A DNA stretch of 64,000 nucleotides, from positions 11,205,105 through 11,269,104 of the forward strand of contig NC_062232.1 of assembly GCF_902686445.1 (NCBI RefSeq), given 5' to 3'. Position numbers and translations under genes: made by a program. The DNA comes from Sciurus carolinensis. Its lineage: Eukaryota > Chordata > Mammalia > Rodentia > Sciuridae. Below the pieces are notes generated by a model. The model saw nothing but the letters and a program-made list of their open reading frames with translations. It was not told where the DNA came from and did no database searches. Below are positions 33,868 through 44,300 of the stretch, one piece after another. Numbering within the stretch: position 1 is the stretch's first letter; the number at the start of each line of letters is the position of its first letter.

Positions 33868-35130
33868 AAAAGTTATAAGGTAAGGGAAACAAAAGATTCA
33901 CAAAATCCAACTTTTTCCATACTACAACATTTCTACATTTTTAACTTTCCAGATCATGCTTGTTTGTAAGTACCCAGAAGTAGAGATGCTGCAAAGGAAG
34001 ATGGAGAAAATAAACAGAGGCTACTGAGGGCCAAACTTTGATGTAGTCAGTCAGAATACAAAGGGAACATGAGGACCAGAAGGCATAAATTTCTTGGAAA
34101 AGATTGATATTTTTCCTAGAAACACAGATTTATGTCCTTCATAATGAATGATAATAGACAGTGTTATCTGTGTATCAGTTTATGCAAGAAAAATCAGATT
34201 GCCTTGCAAGAGATGGTAAAAGTCACTACAAAAGAACCCTACTTATTCTTATTTTAGCCAAGAACTAATGTGAAAAACGTGTGGCCAAATGTGAAAGGAA
34301 TCTGGTACTGTCAGAGACTCGACAAATTGGATTCTTTGTAAGTGATGCACCGTCCAGCTCAATTCCTGATATCAACTGACTTCCAAATCATCACTGTATA
34401 AAACATCTGTTTCGGTGAGATTAGCACAACCCAACGGAAACATGCCCAGCCCAAAAGAAATAAAAAGATGGTAAAAATCAATTCTAATACTATTTATGGG
34501 AAGGAATTCAGATAAAACCTAGCCTAATTCATGAAAAATGGCTCTGAGCTCCCTAACTGGGCTTCCCTTGGGACACAGGCATTTGGGTGGTATCAGGGAT
34601 GAGATGGTAGCAGTATGTACTTCTATTTCTATCCAATTAGTCTGCTAATGATACAACCAAGTCGACATTAAATCAATTAGACTGCAACGTGTATGCCAAA
34701 AACCAAACATAACCCAGATATCCATGTCAAATCCTTTTACCATGAGTAACAAAAGTCATCTAAATATTATAAACAAAACATGTCAAGTATCCAGCCAATG
34801 TTCTTCATAGTTCAAGGAATATTTGATGCAACAAAGCATTCAAATAAAATAAATTTAGACAGTCCTTGGAGTTTGTGATAGAATTTGACCTGGAAAAGTA
34901 GTAAAAAATAAGTAAATAAATACAAGACAAAGGGTAAGCTTGAGTTGAATGACTTCATAACAAAATTTGTATAGCATAAGATTTTATCCAGTGTGTTTTA
35001 CTGCAGGTGGCTGAGACCATAAAATTGGCAAATAATACTTACTTTATAATACTTGAATTAATTGTTGCCCAGTACTGGACAGTGAAGTCTAAAACTTTGA
35101 ATTTGTCACTTAATTAAATGGAAGCACAGA

Positions 35131-35175
35131 TGTGTGTGTGTGTGTGTGTGTACGCGAGAAAGAGAGAGAGAGACA
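35131..35175 (+). repeat. (TG)n then (GA)n microsatellite
   Basis: Ten or so TG units, a short 'tacgcgagaa' bridge, then about seven GA units. It is probably polymorphic. Confidence 0.93.
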
Positions 35176-35443
35176 GAATTCACTAACTGAAAGTAATGTC
35201 TTGGTTGTCTTAGCTCTCTTGCTTCATATTCCTTTAAAAATGTGTTTGAAAACAAATCTCAGGATTAAAATTCAAAATAACAAGAAAATTCCAGTACAGA
35301 TTTGCAAATGGGCATGCATTCATTCTCTCATGAGGCAATATAGAGGTGATAGCTAAAAGCAGAGCCAAAATGAACGTGAACTATCTACCTTCTGCTGATG
35401 GGGTCATGGAGAAACTGTAATGCTGCTAAGAGAAAGTGGACAT

Positions 35444-35655
35444 GCCAGGCTAGGTGGTGGCACACACCTGTAATCCCAGCAGCTCAGGAGGCTGAGGCAG
35501 GAGGATCACAGTTCAAAGCCAGCCTCAGCAAAAGCAAGGCCCTAAGCAACTCAGTGAGACCCTGTCTCTAAATAAAATGCAAAATAGGGCTGGGGATGTG
35601 GTTCAGGGGTTGAGTGCCCCTGAGTTCAATCCCTGGTACCCCCCCAAAAGAAAAG
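35444..35655 (+). repeat. Dimeric B1/ID SINE
   Basis: 'gccaggctaggtggtggcac', 'acctgtaatcccagcagctc', 'cagttcaaagccagcctcag' and then 'gggctggggatgtggttcag' with 'caatccctggtacc'. It is well preserved. Confidence 0.9.
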
Positions 35656-35714
35656 AAAGGGAAGCTGCCATTTTTTTACTGCAATCTGACAATGTTTTTT
35701 TGAATTGAACAAGT

Positions 35715-36200
35715 ACATACCTTGTTGGCTATCCCTGGAAACCTGTCCCATTAAAATCCCTATATGGGAAGACAAATGTACAAGGGTGTTTACAGCAAAC
35801 TAGTTTGCAGTAGCCAGGTGCTAGAACAAAGTGAATGGCCACTGATAGGAAATAGCTAAATGCATTGTAGTATGCCCATGATGTACAACATCACTGCTAA
35901 AAGGAGCCACATGAGTAGATTAGGAAGGACTTCCATAAGGTATTGTTCAGTCAAAAAAACAAAACGAAAAGATGTACCCCTTTTGTGTACCATGAATCAA
36001 AATGAGGTCTGTAAAAATAAAAAATAATTCATAAAAAAACAAGATGCAAAAAAGTATAATGTGATTCCATTTTAGTAAAGCAATGACAGAATAACCCTAT
36101 ATATGCATATATCTGCATGCACATGTTAGTGTAGAAAGTAAGTGTGGCAATAAGAACAGCAAGATTTAATTCCAGGATAGATCTGGGATATACAGAGAGA
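35715..36200 (+). repeat. Old L1 (L1M-type) 3' fragment
   Basis: 'acaagggtgtttacagcaaa', 'aatggccactgataggaaat', 'gtagtatgcccatgatgtac' and 'gtgattccattttagtaaag' follow the order of the end of an ancient L1. No open frame. Confidence 0.6.
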
Positions 36201-36398
36201 GAGGGCACTGCTACAGGTGGATAAGGGAGAAAAAGGATTGAAGGGAAGCAATATCAAAAGCAGAAGCAAAAAGCATTACACACAACAGTTAAAGCACATG
36301 AGCTCTTACACTTACTGTCAGAAAAATCACGCCCAGTATGGATCTAAATTTGATGAACAATGACCTTGAGTATAACCTTTCTCCTTTCTTTCTTTGTT

Positions 36399-36479
36399 TT
36401 TGCAGTGCTGGGGATGGAACCCAGGGCCTTGTGCATGCTAGGCAAGTGTTCTGCCACTGAACTATACTCCCAGCCCTAG
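36399..36479 (-). repeat. tRNA-like SINE fragment, minus
   Basis: 'gtgctggggatggaacccag', 'ggccttgtgcatgctaggca' and 'ctgccactgaactatactcc' with 'cagccc' give the reverse of the 'cctagca' SINE. Confidence 0.85.
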
Positions 36480-37021
36480 CCATTTTTAAAAATAAAATTG
36501 ACCTTAAATACTTGAGAGTGTTCTAATGATTCTTTGACTTCAAATGTCAACTCAAAGGTTAGCCTTCCGTAGCAATACCTATATCAAGCAAAACCTATGT
36601 TGCAATCAAGTATGCGTTTGTTCTTAAGTAACAAAGTTCAGAATTTGCCTCCAGAAATACTGTGAGTTAATAGGGCCAGAAAGTCAAGAGACATGGGTAA
36701 TTTACTTGCCCTACCTCATCCATTAAGTCTTGACATGGCCTTGACCAAGTTTCAAATCTGTTGTGCCTTGGTGTCCACACTTGTAAATTGACGGGTGTGA
36801 CCCAGAATGTCAGGCCCCCAATGTTCTATAAATTCTTCCGGCTTTTCTTAACATTTGCTTATTTAAACATGATTAAACATCAATAAATTACATAGAACTT
36901 TGTGTTGAGGTTTGTAAACAACCACATTCCAGAGAAGGTAGCTCCTTGTTTTTTTTGTTTTGTTTTGTTTTGTTTTTGGTTTTTTCTTCACATGATTACT
37001 AACCCTCAGAACCCATCATAC

Positions 37022-37106
37022 CTTCAGGAATAGGCTGGGAATGCTTTGCTCCTTGGTCCAATTTGAAGTCCAAATATAAGGTTGGTGTGCGAGTGTAAAC
37101 CTTGGA
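37022..37106 (-). CDS. PIR: PIR coding exon, residues 161-188 plus first base of 189
   Basis: The reverse complement after acceptor CTTTTCAG encodes SKVYTRTPTLYLDFKLDQG followed by AKHSQPIPE and one G. The donor is GTATGA at 37021. It is 85 nt (28 codons + 1). This is the linker leading from the N-terminal, iron-bearing cupin barrel into the C-terminal barrel (YLDFKL... and HSQPIP). Two changes from the human protein I remember, Pro178 to Gln and Lys188 to Glu, fall at the loop and at the exon end. The overlapping 84-codon ORF uses another frame and is a shadow. Confidence 0.96.
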
Positions 37107-37175
37107 CTGAAAAGAAAAAGGAAACCATCAACATTTTTCTAAGAATAAAGTCACTGGAGATGACATCCAGGGATT

Positions 37176-37222
37176 CACACACGCTAGGCAAGTGCTCTAC
37201 CACTGAGTCACGCCCCAGCAGA
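37176..37222 (-). repeat. tRNA-like SINE scrap, minus
   Basis: 'cacgctaggcaagtgctcta' and 'ccactgagtcacgcccca' are the reverse of the A-box side of a 'cctagca' SINE. It lies about 70 bp upstream of the residue 161 exon, close to its branch-point region. Confidence 0.65.
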
Positions 37223-37445
37223 ATAAGGTCCTTCACTTCAGTTGGGCCCTTCTGTAATAGGTCCAGGTTCAGATGCATTATATTTATGGTTCCTTCTAGG
37301 GAGGTGTTATTAAAACAGGGTGGGCTGATAATACAGCTGTTCTCAAGGGTCTTGGTCTAGAAGTTAACCCTCCTAGCTTTATAATATGCTAATTTCAGGA
37401 TGACAGATATCTTTCTACAGCCATTTCTCAAATATGGCCCAATGG

Positions 37446-37530
37446 GTGTGTGTGTGTAAAATAAATATTTATATATAGTATATATATTTAATATATACGT
37501 ATATATATATATATATATTTTTTTTTTTTT
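37446..37530 (+). repeat. (TG)n/(TA)n low-complexity tract
   Basis: A short GT run, a long imperfect TA stretch and a T run lead directly into the next SINE; the T run is probably that SINE's tail. Confidence 0.9.
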
Positions 37531-37735
37531 GGTACTAGGGATGGAACCCAGGGGTGCTTAACCACTGAGCCATAAGCCACATCCCCAGCCCTTTTAATTT
37601 TTTATTTCAAGATAGGGTCTTGCTAAGTTGCTTAGGGCCTCACTAATTTGATGAGGCTGGCCTCAAACTTGCAATCCTTCTGCTTCAGCCTCCTGAGCTC
37701 TGGGATTACAGATGTGTTCCACCATGCCTGGCCCC
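37520..37735 (-). repeat. Dimeric B1/ID SINE, minus
   Basis: 'gatggaacccaggggtgctt', 'agccacatccccagccct', 'gctaagttgcttagggcctc', 'ctgcttcagcctcctgagct' and 'gggattacagatgtgttcca' are in reverse order. The ID half has a 7-bp repeat ('gccataagcca'). Confidence 0.87.
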
Positions 37736-38189
37736 CAATGTTAATATTTTACTGGCCAACAGTTGCTCCACCTTTCTCACTTGTAATCTTCCACTTGATA
37801 TAGTAGTTTATCTCACATCCAAATGTATGTTTCTTACCCAGGACTCAATTAAACCATTTTCATTTTGAAATTCAAAAATGTGGCTTATATATATCATTTT
37901 TTCTCAGTTGACTCTTTTGCCAAAAAAAATGGTCTACTACTACTGGTTTGTAAAAGTCCCAACTCCAAATGTAAGAAAGGCAAACTTTTGGAGACTTTTT
38001 CATTGTAAACAGTGCCTTTGATTCCATCAACAGTTAAGTAGATTGTGATTCAATATAATACCATACTGAATCATTGGCACAGACCAAAATCCAAGGGATT
38101 AGCAGTCTTACTATAAACTTTATGGTGCCTCATTACTTACCATAAAGCCCTAGTGACTCTAGTCTATCTTTTTTTCTTTTTTCTTTTTT

Positions 38190-38840
38190 GAAACTTAAAA
38201 ATTCACACAAAAATGAAACAGCATGTAAAATCGAGCTTGTCAAGGATGTAGAGTAACTGGAATGTTCACACACTGGTAATGGAGTATAATTTGATACAAA
38301 TACTTTGGAAAACTGCTTGGTGGTATATAGTTCAGATGAATATATGCATAATCTTTGACCCAACCATTCAACTCACAGGCATATACCCAAGTTAAATATT
38401 CACCTAAAGATGTACAAGGATCTTAATAGTGGCACTGTGGATAATAACAATAGAATGGACAAATGAATTGTGATACAGTTATGCAGTGAAATACTATAGA
38501 GTGAGGAAGATGAATAAACCTAACTACATAAAACAAATCAGAGCAATCTCACATGCAGAATATTCAGCAAATAAGGCAGGCAGCATGTGATTTCATTTCT
38601 GTAAGGTTCATAACAAGGTGAAATTAACCTCTGGTGCCAAAAGTCAGAAAAGTATTTACCTTAGGAAAGTTAGAAACTGGATGGAGTTAAAAAGGGGGTT
38701 CCAGGGACACTTTGGAAACATTCTGTTTCTTGATCTGGCTGCTGAGTTCACTGGTGTATTCACTTGGTGAAAATTCTCTGAGATGTACACTTGATGTGTG
38801 TACTTTTCTGTGTTTATTTTTTAATAAAAAACTTACTTTA
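38190..38840 (+). repeat. Old L1 (L1M-type) 3' end
   Basis: 'actggaatgttcacacactg', 'tgacccaaccattcaactca', 'aatgaattgtgatacagtta', 'gtgatttcatttctgtaagg' and 'gagatgtacacttgatgtg' follow the tail of L1 ORF2 into the 3' UTR. It is decayed. Confidence 0.7.
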
Positions 38841-38854
38841 AAAATGCATTTATA

Positions 38855-38928
38855 TAGTTCAGCTGGTAGAGTGCTTGCCTCGCAAGCACAAGGCTCTGAG
38901 TTCGATCCCCAGTACCTCAAAAAAAAAA
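38855..38928 (+). repeat. ID SINE, 5'-truncated
   Basis: It starts at 'tagttcagctggtagagtgc' and continues with 'gcctcgcaagcacaaggc', B box GAGTTCGATCC and an A run. The 14-bp duplication aaaatgcatttata lies at 38841-38854 and 38929-38942. Confidence 0.92.
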
Positions 38929-38942
38929 AAAATGCATTTATA

Positions 38943-39065
38943 GGGGCTGGGGTTGTAGCTCAGTGGTAGGGAGCTTGCCTAGCACGTGTGAGGCACTGGG
39001 TTCCATCCTCAGCACCATATAAAACCAAATAAACTAAATAGAGTTATAAAAAATATATTTAAAAA
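38943..39065 (+). repeat. tRNA-like SINE ('cctagca' type)
   Basis: 'ggggctggggttgtagctca', 'gcttgcctagcacgtgtgag' and 'ggttccatcctcagcacc' with an A/T-rich tail. It starts directly at the end of the previous ID's duplication. Confidence 0.88.
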
Positions 39066-39073
39066 AGTAAAAG

Positions 39074-39263
39074 AGGGTTGTGGCTCAGTGGAAGAGCACT
39101 TGCCTAGCATGTGTGAGGCACTGGGTTTGATTCTCAGCACCGTATATAAATAAATTTTTTTTTTTGGGTGCTAGGGATCGAACCCAGGGCCTTGTGCTTG
39201 CAAGGCAAGCACTCTACCGACTGAGCTATCTCCCCAGCCCCAAATAAATAAATTTTAAAAAGA
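39074..39263 (+). repeat. tRNA-like SINE interrupted by an ID
   Basis: 'gggttgtggctcagtggaag', 'gcacttgcctagcatgtgtg' and 'gggtttgattctcagcacc' are on the plus strand up to about 39155; its tail 'aaataaattttaaaaag' resumes at 39242 after a minus-strand ID. Confidence 0.85.
39156..39241 (-). repeat. ID SINE, minus, nested
   Basis: T run, 'gctagggatcgaacccaggg', 'ccttgtgcttgcaaggcaag', 'ctctaccgactgagctatct' and 'ccccagcccc'. The flank aaataaat on both sides marks insertion into the tail of the preceding SINE. Confidence 0.9.
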
Positions 39264-39394
39264 AAAAAAAAGAGTTCACTGTGTGGATAGACCCCATTTA
39301 AAAAAAAAAAAGCATTTATACATACGAAAAAAGAGGGAATACAAAACCCACAATTATTTACTACCCTTGATAAGGACATAATTTCATGGAGAAT

Positions 39395-39491
39395 AATTAC
39401 ATAAGCTCCATGAGAACAAGGACATTTCTGCCTTTATCATTGAATTATCAGGGGCAACTTATCAGTCACATAGTAGGTGTTCAACAAATAT

Positions 39492-39495
<4 letters not shown>
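39395..39495 (+). repeat. L2 LINE 3' fragment
   Basis: 'aagctccatgagaacaagga', 'catttctgcctttatcattg' and 'gtaggtgttcaacaaatatt' match the L2 3' end in sense orientation. Confidence 0.7.
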
Positions 39496-39522
<27 letters not shown>

Positions 39523-39730
39523 TACATACATACATACATACCTGGGATTGAACCGAAAGGTGCTTAACTGCTGAGCCTCATCCCTACCCTTTTTACTTTT
39601 TATTTTGAGACAGGGTCTTGCTAAGTTGCTTAGGATTCACTAAGTTCTTGACACTGGCTATGAACTTGCAATCCTCCTGCCTCAGCCTCCAGAGCCCCTA
39701 GGATTACAGGTGTGTGCCACTGCATCCTGC
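39496..39730 (-). repeat. Dimeric SINE, minus, with (TTTA)n/(TACA)n tail
   Basis: The tail (39496-39543) is a tetranucleotide run, followed by 'gattgaaccgaaaggtgctt' and 'ctgcctcagcctccagagc'. The 16-bp duplication ttcaacaaatatttat lies at 39480-39495 and 39731-39746, so it inserted into the L2 end. Confidence 0.9.
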
Positions 39731-41163
39731 TTCAACAAATATTTATCAAATGATGTTTTGCAATGGAAAATTCCATATGGTAATGTATTTTTGACAGTAT
39801 GTATAGGATATTCATCAATATCTTTATCTATACGTAGCAAAACACCTCTCTTCAGGACAAGTGAATTTTACATGGCCAAAGTGTATGTCTGTACATTAAA
39901 TTAGAATTATAAATTATAATAAATAATGTTGACTATCAGTGGATCTTTTTCTTTTCTTATGAATGTCAGCTATCAAAGCTTTGGGCTTTAAAATGATCTG
40001 GTAGTCAATTTTACTCCAGGCTTTCGTAATTGTGTCAAAATGAACCAAATGTTATCTTTAACTAAAATGAACTAATAAAAATAAAATAAATAAAATGGTC
40101 TAATGGGGGTTTACATGACTTAGGAGGTCAAGCTCTATTAGTAGAGCTTCAAAGACTGGCAAAGCAAACTCCCCTGTGCATACATAAATGAAACCAGAAA
40201 GACCTGTGACATCAAGTACAATCCAGGGCCAAAGATTCACAATCAATCTGAAGAGCTTGAAGCATACATAAAACAAGGGCAGCACGCGAGGGACACAGGA
40301 TCTGATTCCTTAGGATCATTAGGTGATTAGGTGTGTACGGCACCATCTGGAAAGAGGCTGGTGGTTGTTTTTTTTTATTTCTGGTGAAGACATCTAAAGT
40401 TACCTCTAAAACGATCCGGGGTAAACTTCACATAATATCAAATGACTCCTCTGCTTGGGCAATATTAACTTTCAGACAAAGGACCCCTGTTTGGTTTAAG
40501 TGTCTTTCTCAATCTCTGCCTCAGTGGCAGATGCAGTGTCCCTGCCTACAGTAAAGAGATGACTCAGAGAAGTTTTTGGCTGAATTTTTCCTAGCATTCT
40601 CCCAGAATGTGGAATAAAAGTAATCTTGAACTGAAATCAGCAGTCTTTGATACTGCTGTCCCTGCTGACTGGCAAAGCACTTATCTTCTTCGGGGTTTAG
40701 TCCACTCATCTGAAAACCTTGTGGGGACACTTGCTGATGTTTAAGTCTATTTATTTCTGAGCCAGAAAAGTAATGTTTTTCCTTCATACTCTGATCTGTT
40801 AAATTCTCATCTGAGTTCTGGTGAAGCAAGTTCCCCTGTGACTGGAGCTATTGAGAAGTGAGAATGTGGCTAGGTGAGGGAGAGCAACTAGGACAGTGGG
40901 GAGCTAGTGGGGGGGCACTGGTTAATTCCCCTTATTCTTGCCCTCAGCTTTAGCCATCAATCTTGCTCTCCTGGGCTGGCCATTTTTCTTCTTTTATTCC
41001 TGCCTCTAGCTTCTCCAGCTAAGCCACATTATCCCAAAACTAGTAATTGAAAGACTGTAACTGCACAGATACATGCACACACAACCGCATGCACACAGAA
41101 CCTTCTGTTGTCATTTTATGCATTCATATGAAAATTTTAAATGGAAACCAATGAAAGACTTTA

Positions 41164-41345
41164 CTTATTTATTGTTGTTTTTAGTACTGGGATACTTTGC
41201 CACTGAGCCATACCCCCAGCCCTTTTTTAAAATGTTGTTGGTTTTTTTTTTTTTTTTTTTTGGGTGCTAGGAATCGAACCCAGGGCCTTGTGCTTACAAG
41301 GCAAGCACCCTACCAACTGAGCTATCTCCCCAGCCCCATAAAATG

Positions 41346-41378
<33 letters not shown>

Positions 41379-41594
41379 GCAGTACTGGGGATCGAACTCA
41401 GGGCTTTGTGCTTGTGAGGCGAGCACTCTACCAGCTGAGCTGTCTCCCCAGCCCAAAATATTGTATTTTGAGACAGGGTATCACTAAGTTGCTTAGAGCC
41501 TGGCTAAATTGCTGAGGTTGGTCTCGAACTTGCAATCCTCCTGCCTCAGCCTCCTGAGTTGTTGCAATTATAGGCTTGTGCCATTGTACCCAGC
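41164..41594 (-). repeat. Dimeric SINE split by two ID insertions
   Basis: The outer minus-strand dimer ('gccactgagccatacccc' at left; 'ctgcctcagcctcctgagtt' at right) is bounded by aatga(a/g)agacttta at 41150-41163 and 41595-41608. Two minus-strand IDs landed in the same spot of its linker: 41239-41339 (duplication aaaatgttgt at 41229-41238 and 41340-41349) and 41355-41454 (aaaat(g/a)ttgtatttt at 41340-41354 and 41455-41469). The two IDs share the duplicated site between them. Confidence 0.9.
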
Positions 41595-44000
41595 AATGAG
41601 AGACTTTATAAAGCCACAAATATATTCCATTGCCTCAGTGTGTGAAAAAGGCTAAAAGGAATTTTAAAATTAATTTTAGAGGTATTTTTTCACTCTTATC
41701 TATACCCTAAAATAGAATTCTGATTCTAATATCCTTTTGTATTGAAAAATGGATCATTGAAGATTTCAATATCATATATCTTGAATAACTGACTTAAACT
41801 AAACATGTATTATTCTACTTAATATATAATAAGATAAAACTCAATTGGAAGCTGTTCCCATGAGTATGTGAGTAGGTGCACACATGTATGCAGATATACA
41901 TACATTTTTTTGAAAAGCAGGTTGATTTTTAAAATTTTTGTTCTTCCATCATAACTCTGTTGAAATAGCACTGTAAATTATGTTCACTTAACTCAAAGAC
42001 AAAAATGCCAGCCTCCAATGCACTTTGAACAAACCCAGATTTAGTTTTTCTATTACATATGCTGCTGATTTTCAAGCGTAAAGAAATATCACAATTAGGT
42101 ACATTCTTTCCTGTATTCTGTTTATTTTTATGGATAGTATTAAGCTATTAATAGACCCTCAAAGTGGAACAGAAATTTAAATAAATCATTCTTTTTTGTT
42201 ATGGCTCAGCTATCAATGTATCTATTTCCATAGGATTGAAACAAATTGGGCCATGACAAACTAAAATAGAACATTCCTCTACAAATCTGTTTCAGCATGG
42301 ACAGAACAAATGCGCTTAAATTCCATTAGTGAAATTCTTTACTTTTTCCTTTTCTCTGTTTTGGTCCTGATTAATAATGCTTGCACAGGTACTAAAATCC
42401 CAAATTATTCTTCCTTCTTCTTTCTTCCCATTTCATAATTCTCTGTTGAGAATATTTAGGAAACTTTCCTTTAACAAGTTTAGCCTATATTTGAAGCCTA
42501 GTGGCTTAAAATCATGTGGTTCAAATAATGTACAAGGAAGCTTCTAGAACATAAGTAATGTAACTCTTCATAAGAGTTAAGGGTAAATTTTCCTAACCTA
42601 CAACAACAGGGGTGCTACCAAATGCAGGAGAGCCTTGTGTCTCTTTCTCTATAAATATGTCAGAACCAAACCCTTAATGAGTCTCAGACACCATTTCAAT
42701 AACAACCGCCAAACAACCAAGACAAAACAAGGTCTATAAAACCACTTCCTTCCAAACCCGAACTACCTTCATTTTATATCCTTCAAAGACTTCCCAGTTA
42801 CCCTGGCTTTTAGTATGATACCCTTGTCAAGCTGGCTTCCTTCCTCCACTTTTATTCACAAATGTGATCTTAATTAGGAGATGAAATTACTTCCATATGG
42901 AAACCATGTGGCTTTAAAACATCTTCCCAAGAAAAAGAGCATGCTGCATTGCTATATGTGAGCGTGGCAAAGGGAATATCTTTAATTTTGCCTCTTCTCC
43001 TTTCACAGATAACTGCTGCCCATTTATTCCAGAGTGCTACTGCTTCTGTCACCAGGCTGTCCTTCCTAGAAACAAGTGACAACAATTTAATGTCCATGTC
43101 AGAGCTGTAATAAATGCTTTCACATTTCTTTGGGGGATCTGTTTCACAAACTATAATTTAGTGACTTTTCAAGAAATGCACTCAAACTCTCGATCTAAGA
43201 GATTTTGCTAAACAAATTAAGTATTTATACTAAGGAGTGCCGCTCCCCAATATGAAGAAAGAAACAGTGTTTCTACCTGTTCCTACACCTTTACCCTCCA
43301 GCAGGTCCATCCTTCTAATGATGGGAGTTTTGTTTTATGGGTTTTTTGTGTGTGTCATTGCTAACTTGGGACCAATATTATTGCATGTAAATCTCTGACC
43401 ACATTTCTGATTTTTTCCTTTATGGTAAAATTATGAGTCTAAAGGTCTAGACAATGTAGCCCAAAGCAAATTGGTCTACGTAATCATCTGTTTAAACAGC
43501 AATTTTATTGAAAATGTCTACTGCTAGCCACTCCTTTTTCTAGTCTTGGTAATTTCGCTATACCACAGGGCAGTTTTCAACTCCTTCAATCAATTTGGGT
43601 TTTTTCCCCATCTAATCACCTACCGTTAGAAGATTAACACATTCAATAAAGTCCCTATTGTTGCACATTTAGATTTTTTTTCCTTGTCACAAACATAGAA
43701 GGGAAGAACTAATTGATAAAAAGGAAAAAAAAAAAAAAAAAAGGAAAAATATATGAAAATCTTTAAAACATGGAAAAGAAGAAAAATAATTTAACCTGAA
43801 GAAAAGTTTACAGGTACCATCTTCATACTACAAATAACAATATTGTGACAATCTGTATCTAGTAGTATGCTTTTTAAGAAATCATCATTTTGATCATTTT
43901 TTATACTAACTGACTGACTTTTATCCTAATGGTTTTTGGTCAAGTCACTTGGTGAGTACCTGTAAAAAGTACCCATCTCATCAAAATGTTGATCCACTTA

Positions 44001-44112
44001 TTTTTTTGTTTGTTTTGTTTTGTTTTTGTTTTTTTGTGGTGCTGGGGATCGAACCCAGGGCCTCGTGCTTGCAAGGCAAGCACTTTACCGACTGAGCTAT
44101 CTCCCCAGGCCT
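44001..44112 (-). repeat. ID SINE, minus
   Basis: A T/G-rich tail, then 'gctggggatcgaacccaggg', 'cctcgtgcttgcaaggcaag' and 'ctttaccgactgagctatct' with 'ccccagg'. Confidence 0.9.
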
Positions 44113-44233
44113 ATTATTTTTAATCTTAATTTAAAAAGCAGAAATTGGGGTTTCCTTACTCTTTAAATTTGACTATTGGTTTAGATGTATTATTACTCTT
44201 AATTTAACAAACAGTATTATTAGTATAAGAATA

Positions 44234-44300
44234 ACAATAGCTAAACATATTGAGGACTTAGTAAGTACTAAGCACTGTTCTATGGGCCTCATGTATATTA
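44234..44300 (+). repeat. MIR fragment
   Basis: 'aatagctaaacatattgagg', 'acttagtaagtactaagcac' and 'tgttctatgggcc' match the 5' third of MIR. Confidence 0.6.

Larger units (their letters stand above)
22619..37021 (-). other. PIR: PIR intron, 14.4 kb
   Basis: This intron lies between the residue 161-188 exon and the 45-nt exon. It holds SINEs, two old L1 fragments, a MIR split by an ID, and a pair of LTR-in-LTR nests. Stretches 22619-23820 (CA-rich at 22690-22755), 24045-25570, 27060-27170, 27460-28640, 28870-29970, 30325-30750, 30965-31620, 33870-35120, 35160-35435, 36200-36395 and 36485-37020 (with a TTTTG-rich run at 36950-36985) show no exon or element that I can name. Confidence 0.8.

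Noticed and set aside
37024..37278. 84-codon minus-strand ORF over the residue 161-188 exon
   Set aside because: It is in a different frame from the pirin exon and continues into the intron and a SINE scrap.
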